Made by a program: the position numbers and the translations under genes. The notes beneath the pieces were generated by a model that ran no database searches, was not told where the DNA came from, and saw nothing but the letters and a program-made list of their open reading frames with translations. From Christensenella sp. UBA4651 (GTDB lineage Bacteria; Bacillota; Clostridia; Christensenellales; UBA1242), in the NCBI GenBank assembly GCA_002405615.1, contig DHMD01000063.1, positions 7,538-18,984 of the forward strand: a DNA stretch of 11,447 nt. Direction: 5' to 3'. This document shows positions 5,237 to 11,447 of the stretch, piece by piece; positions within the stretch are counted from its first letter, which is position 1; every line of letters begins with the position of its first letter.

Positions 5237-7159
5237 ATGCAAAAAAATCAAAAAATTGAACAAAAAAGTAAATCAACCAAGCAAAAAGAGTTGATTGCAG
5301 AAATCAAAAAAGATTTTGAGCGAAGACAAGAGGAGCGAAAACCTTTTGATGCTCAATGGCAGTTAAATATGAATTTTGTGATGGGCAATCAATATTGTGG
5401 AATTGGGCTGAATGACACATTAGATGATTTTGACAAACAATATTTTTGGCAAGAGCGAGAAGTTTACAATCATTTAGCGCCTTTGGTAGAAACTCGTTTG
5501 TCAAAATTGGCGAAAGTTCGTCCAATAATGACTGTTTTGCCTGCAAGTGCGGACGCAGATGATATTAATAATGCACACATTTGCAAAAATATTTTGAAAG
5601 CAGTTGCCGATAAGTTGGAGTTGAGTGAACTTGTGTCGCAAGCCACTCGTTGGAGTGAAATTTGCGGTACATCATTCTACAAGATTATATGGAATGACTC
5701 CGCAGGTTCAGTTGTTGGATTAACTACACTGGGGCAAAAAATTTATGAGGGAGATGTAGATGTGATAGTTTGCTCTCCGTTTGAAATCTATCCAGATAGT
5801 AATACTGCAGAATCGCTCAATGATTGTCAGAGTATTATTCACGCACGAGCTTACGATGTGAGGACGATAAAGCGACTTTGGGGTGTGGACATCAAGGGCG
5901 AGGATATTGATACATATAATCTGCAAAATTCACAAGTTGCAGGTGGATTGGGATACACTTCTCGGGCTGCAAAGGTTTCAAAAACAGTCAAGCATAACCA
6001 CGCAATGGTAATTGAGCGCTATGAAATGCCAAATACTGATTATCCTAACGGTAGATTGGTAATTATTGCGGGTGATGAATTACTCTATGACGGTGATTTG
6101 CCATACTTGAATCTGCAAAATGGCGAAAGAGGCTTCCCGTTTGTTCGCCAAATCAGTACAGGTCAACCCTCACTGTTTTGGGGAACAAGTATTGTTGAGC
6201 GCTGTATCCCTATTCAAAGAGCCTACAATGCTGTAAAAAATCGCAAACACGAATTTATGAACAGGTTGTCTATGGGAGTTATGAGTGTAGAAGACGGCTC
6301 GGTTGATGTTGATAATCTAGAAGAAGAGGGACTTAGCCCGGGCAAAGTTTTGATTTACAGACAAGGTGCGAGAGCGCCTCAAATGCTCTCAACTTCTAGT
6401 TTGCCGGTCGATTTTAGAGATGAAGAAGATAAACTTATTTCAGAATTTCTCAATATTAGTGGTGTAAACGACCTTTTTGGTACAAATGCGTCCGCACTTA
6501 CTCAAATGAGTGGTGTTGCTTTGCAATTATTGATTGAGCAAGAGGATATGAGAGTATCTGCCAGTGGTGAGTATATAAAATTTGCATTAAAAGAAATCGG
6601 TCGCCACATTTTGAGAATTTATAAGCAGTTTATAACAACTCAAAGAATCAACAGAATTATCGGAGAAAACGGTTCGAGTGAGCTTTTTTACTGGGACGGT
6701 AGCGAAATTACTAGCGATGATGTAATTTTTGAAACGGAAAGCGAACTCGGAGAAACGGTCGCTCAAAAACGCAGTATGGTATTTGATTTGTATAATGCAG
6801 GACTTTTGCACGATGAAAACGGCAAAATGTCTAACGCAATGCGTATCAAAGTTATGGAAATGTTAGGCTTGGGAATTTGGGAGAACGCAATGGACAACAA
6901 TTCTCTACAAGTGGAGAAAGCAAAGCGTGAAAACATCGAATTTGCCGAGGGAAAAGAACCTGAAGTTTTGGAAATTCACGACCACGATTTACACATCAAT
7001 TCACATATTGCATTTATGCTAGGGGCGGATTTTGAGAAGCTATCAGCAAAGAAAAAAGATTTAAGAGAAAAGTTGTTGAAGCATATTCGCAAGCACAAAC
7101 AATTCAAAAAATTGTCTATTAGAGCAGAGAGTCAAATCTCAAATCAACAAAGCAAATAA
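5237..7159 (+). CDS. Phage portal protein, P22/podovirus-like
   Basis: The 640-aa protein forms the dodecameric ring at one capsid vertex that docks the terminase and later the tail or connector. Residues ~30-100 hold the N-terminal wing (NFVMGNQY, then YNHLAPLVETRLSKLAKVRP). The core has a CSPFEIYPDSN motif (179-189) followed by IIHARAYDVRTIKRLWG (200-216), typical of this portal family. The region around 317-345 (TSIVERCIPIQRAYNAVKNRKHEF) and 390-440 (DFRDEEDKLISEFLNISGVNDLFG..., SGVALQLLIEQED) forms the helical stem and crown-side core. The C-terminus contains HDHDLHINSHIAFM (581-594), a tail also usual for the family. The length fits P22-like rather than siphovirus SPP1/HK97 portals. The start follows GTGAGG, 5 nt upstream. 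Position after terL and before the scaffold is canonical. Confidence 0.9.
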   Translation: MQKNQKIEQKSKSTKQKELIAEIKKDFERRQEERKPFDAQWQLNMNFVMGNQYCGIGLNDTLDDFDKQYFWQEREVYNHLAPLVETRLSKLAKVRPIMTVLPASADADDINNAHICKNILKAVADKLELSELVSQATRWSEICGTSFYKIIWNDSAGSVVGLTTLGQKIYEGDVDVIVCSPFEIYPDSNTAESLNDCQSIIHARAYDVRTIKRLWGVDIKGEDIDTYNLQNSQVAGGLGYTSRAAKVSKTVKHNHAMVIERYEMPNTDYPNGRLVIIAGDELLYDGDLPYLNLQNGERGFPFVRQISTGQPSLFWGTSIVERCIPIQRAYNAVKNRKHEFMNRLSMGVMSVEDGSVDVDNLEEEGLSPGKVLIYRQGARAPQMLSTSSLPVDFRDEEDKLISEFLNISGVNDLFGTNASALTQMSGVALQLLIEQEDMRVSASGEYIKFALKEIGRHILRIYKQFITTQRINRIIGENGSSELFYWDGSEITSDDVIFETESELGETVAQKRSMVFDLYNAGLLHDENGKMSNAMRIKVMEMLGLGIWENAMDNNSLQVEKAKRENIEFAEGKEPEVLEIHDHDLHINSHIAFMLGADFEKLSAKKKDLREKLLKHIRKHKQFKKLSIRAESQISNQQSK

Positions 7160-7202
7160 ACAAAATTGCTCGTCAAGCAAACAATAAAATTTAGGAGTTT
7201 TT

Positions 7203-7979
7203 ATGCAAAATAATGATTTTAATACAAAGTTAAAAAGTGATGAACATACACAGCAAGATGAGGTGGACTTGGGAACTTTCAAATCAGTAAAAACCTTAAA
7301 AGAGGCTTATGATTGTTTGAGAAAGACTTTTACGCAGAATGCTATGGAGTTGGCTAAATACAAGAAAAATTTGGTTGATGGAAACAATGAAACTGGTGCT
7401 GATGAAGTAGTAAATGTAGATAAAAACGATGAAAAAACGCAAAAAAACATAAAAAATAACGATGAAATTAACAAAAATAACGAAAAGACACAAGAAGTTT
7501 TGGATGAGAACAAGTCAGACAAGGTAGTATCTACCCCTGACGAATTAAATGTAATTGTGGACAAAGTTAGTACTCCCACATATGACAAATTTGACAATGC
7601 TGAATGGCAAGAGAAGGTACAGCAGTTTTTCTTGGATAACCAAGATGCTCGGCAGTATGCTACTGAAATTGGACGCATAATTATGCAAAATGAAATGGTG
7701 CGTAACAGTTCTGAACCTTTGGATAAAGCGTGGATACAAGTGCTAAAAAGTAATGCGAAAGCGCATATCAGCAATGATGAATTGGAGCAGTATGCGTTGC
7801 AAAATGATGCGATAAAAAACAAAATCATAGAGCAATATTTGGCGGAATTACAGCACAAAAAATCTGCTCCCAAAGTTATATCAGAGCGTGTTGGTACTCA
7901 GGTAAGGGCTGGCAAATCTCCTCGTGCATACAGTATGGCAGAGGCCAAGGAATTGGCTAAAAAAATTTTGATTAAATAG
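7203..7979 (+). CDS. Probable capsid scaffolding protein
   Basis: The 258-aa, highly charged, helix-rich product lies between portal and capsid genes, the standard scaffold position. An N-terminal GTFKSVKTLKEAYDCL segment (24-39) followed by more helix is common in clostridial phage scaffold proteins. Residues ~60-115 form a low-complexity Asn/Lys/Asp/Glu linker likely to be disordered. A helical section follows at ~130-220. The C-terminus (SMAEAKELAKKILIK, 244-258) is a short basic helix of the kind that binds the inner capsid surface in scaffold proteins. There is no protease motif. It starts after AGGAG with a normal spacer. Function is inferred from position and composition; direct sequence recognition is moderate. 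Confidence 0.7.
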   Translation: MQNNDFNTKLKSDEHTQQDEVDLGTFKSVKTLKEAYDCLRKTFTQNAMELAKYKKNLVDGNNETGADEVVNVDKNDEKTQKNIKNNDEINKNNEKTQEVLDENKSDKVVSTPDELNVIVDKVSTPTYDKFDNAEWQEKVQQFFLDNQDARQYATEIGRIIMQNEMVRNSSEPLDKAWIQVLKSNAKAHISNDELEQYALQNDAIKNKIIEQYLAELQHKKSAPKVISERVGTQVRAGKSPRAYSMAEAKELAKKILIK

Positions 7980-7988
7980 GAGAAAATT

Positions 7989-9164
7989 ATGATTAGTTTA
8001 ACAACTGCTCAAAATGCACTCAAAAATGTGTATTTGAACGCCGTGAGCGAACAGCTGAATTTTCACTCTGACCCTATCTTTGCAATGATAAAGCAGAGTT
8101 CGGCTGATGTTTACGGCAAAAACATTATCAAACTTGTTCCTTATGGTATAAATGGTGGGGTGGGTTCTGGTACAGAAGACGGTGCTTTGCCGCCTTGTAA
8201 GGAAACCCATTATGTAAACTTTACCTCAACACTCAAAAACTTGTTTGGTACAATTGAAATCACCGACAAAGCAATCCGTGCATCAGCAAATGATGAGGGG
8301 GCTTTTGTAAATTTGTTGTCGGCAGAAATGGAGAGTTTGCTGGCTGCTAGTAAATTCAACTTGGAGCGTATGTTTTACGGCGACTCATCGGGTTCACTAG
8401 CAACTATTACTGAGATTGCTGCGGCAACCAAGTCGTTTAAGGTAAATAATATTGCACCTTTTGAGGTCGGTATGGTTCTTGATTTTTACAAAGAAGGTGT
8501 TCTGGATACTGGAATGGCTGGTGCAAGTATTGTTTCAATCGACCGTGATAGCAAGCAAATTGTACTTGACAAAATTTCTAGCACTTTTGCGACCGCTAAT
8601 TTAAGCAAGTACAAATGTTACGTACAAGGGAGTAAGGATAACGAATTGACGGGGCTAGGTGAGTTGTTCGGCACTAGTACCACTCTTTATGGCTTAAATC
8701 GTGCTGATTACAAGGCTTTGATGCCTATTTCAAAAACTCAAGCAGCAAATACAACTTTGAGTGAAACTTTTATCCAAGAATGTCTTGATTATGTTGAGTT
8801 AAATTCTGGATACCAGCCTCAAATTATGGTTGCTTCGGCTGATGCATACTACACTTTGGTAAAATTGATTATGTCATATACAAAAAATATTGAGGCAGTC
8901 AACCTAAAATGTGGTGTAACAAGTGTTGCTTATAATGGAATCCCGTTGACGAGAAACAAATATGTTCAATCAAAATCAATTCTGATGCTAAATCCAGACT
9001 TGTTTACTTTGCATCAGTTGTGTGATTGGGAGTGGCTCACAAGTAATAACGGTGCAATCCTTACGCAAAAGGAAGGCTACCCAACATATAGCGCAACTTT
9101 GGTAAAATACGCAGACTTAATTTGTAATCGCCCAAATGCACAGGGCAAGATTACTTTGGTCTAA
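7989..9164 (+). CDS. Major capsid protein, HK97-fold, copy 1
   Basis: The 391-aa shell protein has an N-arm MISLTTAQNALKNVYL and an NGGVGSGTEDGALP loop (55-68). A conserved block at 82-131 (LKNLFGTIEI, DKAIRASAND, GAFVNLLSAEM, SKFNLERMFYGD) corresponds to the spine/P-domain of a clostridial phage capsid family. A variable insertion lies at ~135-215. The C-terminal part is FTLHQLCDWEWLT...QKEGY...ATLVKY (339-374). No N-terminal protease-processed delta domain is seen, and the scaffold is separate, as in P22-type assembly. The start is set by GGAG at 7980-7983. The next gene is a co-linear paralogue, so shells may contain two protein types. Confidence 0.88.
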   Translation: MISLTTAQNALKNVYLNAVSEQLNFHSDPIFAMIKQSSADVYGKNIIKLVPYGINGGVGSGTEDGALPPCKETHYVNFTSTLKNLFGTIEITDKAIRASANDEGAFVNLLSAEMESLLAASKFNLERMFYGDSSGSLATITEIAAATKSFKVNNIAPFEVGMVLDFYKEGVLDTGMAGASIVSIDRDSKQIVLDKISSTFATANLSKYKCYVQGSKDNELTGLGELFGTSTTLYGLNRADYKALMPISKTQAANTTLSETFIQECLDYVELNSGYQPQIMVASADAYYTLVKLIMSYTKNIEAVNLKCGVTSVAYNGIPLTRNKYVQSKSILMLNPDLFTLHQLCDWEWLTSNNGAILTQKEGYPTYSATLVKYADLICNRPNAQGKITLV

Positions 9165-9171
9165 AAGGAGG
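9165..9171 (+). promoter_or_regulatory. Ribosome binding site fixing the second capsid start
   Basis: AAGGAGG lies 9 nt before ATG 9181, right after the copy-1 stop. It rules out the longer in-frame start at 9136, which lies inside copy 1 and would add 15 residues absent from the paralogue. Confidence 0.8.
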
Positions 9172-9180
9172 ATTTTTTCG

Positions 9181-10362
9181 ATGATTTCATTAAAAACAGC
9201 TGATAATGCACTAAAAAATGTGTATTTGGAAGTTCTAAAAAACCAATTTGATTATAATATTGACCCGTTTTTCAGTAAAATTGAAAAAACAAGTAATGAT
9301 ATTTCTGGTTCGACAGTTTGCAAAATTGTTTCTTCTGGGGTTAATGGTGGTATTGGTGCTGGTGCAGAAACAGGTAATTTGCCTACTGCTGTAGGTAACA
9401 ATTATGTAAAACTTACTGCTCCGCTAAAAAATTTGTATGCTCAAATAGAAATTTCCGACAAGGCGTTGCGTGCGAGCGCTAACGATTCTGGTGCATTTGT
9501 TAATCTTCTCAACGCCGAAATGGATAACCTAATTGAATCAAGCAAGTTTAATATGAGAAGGATGTTGTATGGCGATGGTTCTAGTATTATGGGCGAAATT
9601 TTGGAATATACCAAGAATAGCCCTACATACAAGGTACAAAATGTAGAAAAGTATATTGTCGGGATGAGAGTAACTGGTACAGTAGATGCTTTGCCTCAAA
9701 CCAATATGGAAAATTTGGACGTTCTCGATGTCGATTACGAAAACGGCACAATTACAGTGGAAAGTAGGGGTGTAATGACAACAGATATCGAAGATGACGA
9801 AATCTTTGAGTTTTGTTTAACTAACAATTATCACCCAATCACAGGTTTGGGGACTCACTTTGCCGCCAAAACTGGTACAGTTTTTGGACTAAACAAGAAA
9901 AATTATGAGTTTTTGCAACCAAATCTAATCAATGCAGCAAAATCTACTTTTGATTATATTGAACTTTTGAAGGCCATTGATATGACCAAAATGGATAGAG
10001 GCGGTAACACTGATTTTATCGTTACTGGCTTCGATTTCCGCAGAAATGTGCAAAAAATACTCAAAAACAACGCAATTAACTGCGATTTGCAGGTTTTAGA
10101 GGGTGGTTTTCATGCTTTAAGTATTGAGGGTGTACCTCTCTATGCGAATAGATTTGTTTCGCAAAATGTTGCGTTTTTGCTCGATTCAAGTTCATTTACC
10201 CTACATCAGTTGTGTGATTGGACTTGGTTAACAAATGATAAAGGCGAAATTTTGAGACAAAAAGAGGGCTATGCTGCTCATAATGCGACACTAGTTAAGT
10301 ATTGTGAGTTAGTCCCAAACCGAGTAAGTGCAAATACAAAGATTATTTTAGCTAACAGTTAG
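9181..10362 (+). CDS. Major capsid protein, HK97-fold, copy 2 (tandem paralogue)
   Basis: The 393-aa product is co-linear with copy 1. It has the same N-arm (MISLKTADNALKNVYL), the same NGGIGAGAETGNLP loop, the same DKALRASAND/GAFVNLLNAEM block and the same C-terminal FTLHQLCDWTWLT...QKEGY. By hand count the first 130 residues align without gaps at 71 identities (~55%), and residues 331-380 at 29/50. The middle (~135-220 and ~245-330) is much more diverged. Both copies are intact, with good ribosome binding sites, so neither looks like a decaying duplicate. It may form pentamers while copy 1 forms hexamers (or the reverse), or serve as a variant or size-determining subunit. The possible upstream start at 9136 was rejected in favour of 9181. 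Confidence 0.87.
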   Translation: MISLKTADNALKNVYLEVLKNQFDYNIDPFFSKIEKTSNDISGSTVCKIVSSGVNGGIGAGAETGNLPTAVGNNYVKLTAPLKNLYAQIEISDKALRASANDSGAFVNLLNAEMDNLIESSKFNMRRMLYGDGSSIMGEILEYTKNSPTYKVQNVEKYIVGMRVTGTVDALPQTNMENLDVLDVDYENGTITVESRGVMTTDIEDDEIFEFCLTNNYHPITGLGTHFAAKTGTVFGLNKKNYEFLQPNLINAAKSTFDYIELLKAIDMTKMDRGGNTDFIVTGFDFRRNVQKILKNNAINCDLQVLEGGFHALSIEGVPLYANRFVSQNVAFLLDSSSFTLHQLCDWTWLTNDKGEILRQKEGYAAHNATLVKYCELVPNRVSANTKIILANS

Positions 10363-10371
10363 GAGATTTTT

Positions 10372-10752
10372 ATGGCATTAATCAAGATTTCAGGCGATGT
10401 TTTTAACATTGTCGATAGAGTGAAAGAAATTGATTCGGGTTATTTTATAGTATATAATACTAAAAAGCATAAGTATGAGGTGCATAATAACAATCAAGAT
10501 GGCTCGTCTTTTTGTATAACTTGTGATAATGGCTTAAATAGTACAGTAATTTCCAAGTTGAGAAAGACAAGAATTGAAAATATAGATAGAATTTTAAGAG
10601 AAATTGATGAAAATAATGCAAAAATTGAGCAAAATGCTAAAAAAGTGATGGCTGATGAAACATCTTTCAAACTAAAAGAAATGTTTGATTATGCCAAAAG
10701 GAAGGAGTCCGATAGTGATTTTGTGGATAGTTACAAAACTGCGTGGGCTTAA
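10372..10752 (+). CDS. Conserved phage head-region protein of unknown function
   Basis: The 126-aa product has an N-terminal beta-rich part (~1-52, with YFIVYNTKKHKYEVHNN and a GSSFCIT strand) and then a helical part (~55-90: SKLRKTRIENIDRILREIDENNAKIEQN), likely coiled-coil. I associate this layout with small proteins encoded just after capsid genes in clostridial prophages, but no biochemical role is known to me. Candidates are a capsid decoration protein or an assembly factor. AGGAG precedes the start with normal spacing. It sits 9 bp after the second capsid gene and its stop is 14 bp before the connector gene. Confidence 0.7.
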   Translation: MALIKISGDVFNIVDRVKEIDSGYFIVYNTKKHKYEVHNNNQDGSSFCITCDNGLNSTVISKLRKTRIENIDRILREIDENNAKIEQNAKKVMADETSFKLKEMFDYAKRKESDSDFVDSYKTAWA

Positions 10753-10766
10753 ATTGGGAGGTTAAA

Positions 10767-11339
10767 ATGACGGTTTTGGATGTAGTAAAATTGGTTGCGC
10801 AGTATATAGGTGAGCCTGATTTGCTTAAAACAACAACTTTGGGAGGTGATGCAACACCTTCAGAGCAGCAATCAAATAAAATTAATACTTTGATTGATTG
10901 CGTAAATGATACTGTACAGAATTTGGCAATGATGTATTTCCCGCTTAAAAAGGAAGAAGTAGTTAGCAGTTCTAATGGTGTCTATTCGTTTACCCTATTT
11001 AGTAAAACATTGTTAGATATTTTGAGCGTTGTTGATAATCGGTTGAAATATTCAGTTGATTATTCAATGTTTCCTGATTATTTTGAATCAAAAACTGGTA
11101 GTTTGCTTGTTTCCTATACGTATTTGCCTAGTGAGGTATTGTCAACCTCGGCAAAATTAGAGGTCGTAGAAAATAAAGTTACAGCTAGGATGCTTGCTTT
11201 GGGTGTAACGAGCCGTTACTTTTTGATTGTTGGAATGTATCAAGATGCTAATAATTGGAACGAAATGTTTGAGCGAGCTATTTTAGTTGCTCAAAGACGG
11301 AAGGATAATGTGGTTCTCAAAAAGAGAAGGTGGTTGTGA
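10767..11339 (+). CDS. Probable head-completion / connector protein
   Basis: The 190-aa product has a helical N-terminus (MTVLDVVKLVAQYIG, then INTLIDCVNDTVQNLAMMYFPL). A central beta region follows (KKEEVVSSSNGVYSFTLFSKTLLDILSVVDN... and GSLLVSYTYLP). The C-terminus is helical with a basic tail ending RRWL. This plan is typical of proteins that plug or extend the portal after DNA packaging in Firmicute phages of this kind. GGGAGG, 5 nt upstream, selects the ATG at 10767 over an in-frame ATG at 10743 that overlaps the previous gene. The next gene begins at the base after its stop. The role is inferred from position and fold-like features. Confidence 0.65.
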   Translation: MTVLDVVKLVAQYIGEPDLLKTTTLGGDATPSEQQSNKINTLIDCVNDTVQNLAMMYFPLKKEEVVSSSNGVYSFTLFSKTLLDILSVVDNRLKYSVDYSMFPDYFESKTGSLLVSYTYLPSEVLSTSAKLEVVENKVTARMLALGVTSRYFLIVGMYQDANNWNEMFERAILVAQRRKDNVVLKKRRWL

Positions 11340-11447
11340 GTGTTTTACAAGCAAAAATTTCCACTAAACACAAAATCTAACCTAAAAATTCAATTAAGCG
11401 ACTTTTCTAAGGGGATAAACACAAAGATTACGCAAAATCTGCTGCCT
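11340..11447 (+). CDS. Virion protein, 5' fragment cut by window edge
   Basis: The frame from GTG 11340 is open for 36 codons to the window end. The GTG abuts the connector stop codon and AAGGTGG (11327-11333) lies 6 nt upstream, indicating translational coupling. The peptide contains LSDFSKGINTKITQNLLP, resembling the N-terminal LxDFSGGINT...LLP signature of a large virion gene that follows the connector in related prophages, probably a head-tail or tail-structure protein. Too short for firm naming. Confidence 0.6.
   Translation, partial: MFYKQKFPLNTKSNLKIQLSDFSKGINTKITQNLLP

Noticed and set aside
7166..7180. Hairpin TTGCT-cgtca-AGCAA between portal and scaffold genes
   Set aside because: The stem is only 5 bp and there is no T-run, so it is not a credible terminator; at most a weak mRNA processing site.
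7307..7873. 188-aa minus-strand open frame opposite the scaffold gene
   Set aside because: Its Ser/Cys/Phe-rich composition is what an antisense read of a Lys/Asn/Glu-rich gene produces; there is no supporting signal.
9136..9180. Longer N-terminus for the second capsid protein
   Set aside because: It lies within copy 1 coding sequence, lacks a ribosome binding site and adds residues not present in the paralogue; AAGGAGG supports the start at 9181.
10743..10766. Eight extra N-terminal residues for the connector protein
   Set aside because: The GGGAGG directly before ATG 10767 and the overlap of the longer form with the previous gene favour the shorter start.

Overview
The window is AT-rich with strong AGGAGG-type ribosome binding sites, sigma-A-type promoters (including an extended -10) and a near-consensus Gram-positive LexA box. 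This points to a low-GC Firmicute, most likely a Clostridia-type gut bacterium, carrying phage genes. The host assignment is inferred from composition and protein style; no marker gene is present. No tRNA, rRNA, CRISPR array, integrase or insertion sequence was seen.

Left part (1-3283). Two minus-strand genes encode exported proteins: a 473-codon fragment with a signal peptide that runs off the left edge, and a 270-aa signal-peptide protein with a C-terminal membrane segment. Both appear to carry pairs of SH3-like beta-strand units and look like host envelope proteins. Between them is a plus-strand gene (1727-2269) for a helix-turn-helix protein of the sigma-70 region 4 / phage late-regulator style. 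Its 307-bp upstream region is dense with signals: a candidate promoter with a LexA box at its predicted start site, 11-bp-phased A-tracts, and a second, near-consensus promoter. The gene ends in three 11-bp tandem repeats and a clear intrinsic terminator.

Right part (3284-11447). This is a tightly packed plus-strand virion morphogenesis operon with gaps of 0 to about 45 bp: large terminase, a small acidic protein, a small Cys-rich protein, P22/podovirus-like portal, probable scaffold, two paralogous HK97-like major capsid proteins in tandem, an uncharacterised head-region protein, a probable head-completion/connector protein, and the start of a further virion gene cut by the right edge. Several genes are translationally coupled, two through overlapping GTG starts.

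Working model (inference): DNA damage relieves LexA repression of the regulator at 1727, and that regulator may switch on the packaging/capsid operon, whose upstream region lacks a convincing -35 element. Whether this is an intact prophage, a remnant or a domesticated particle-forming island cannot be decided from the window. The most unusual coding feature is the pair of co-linear, diverged major capsid genes.
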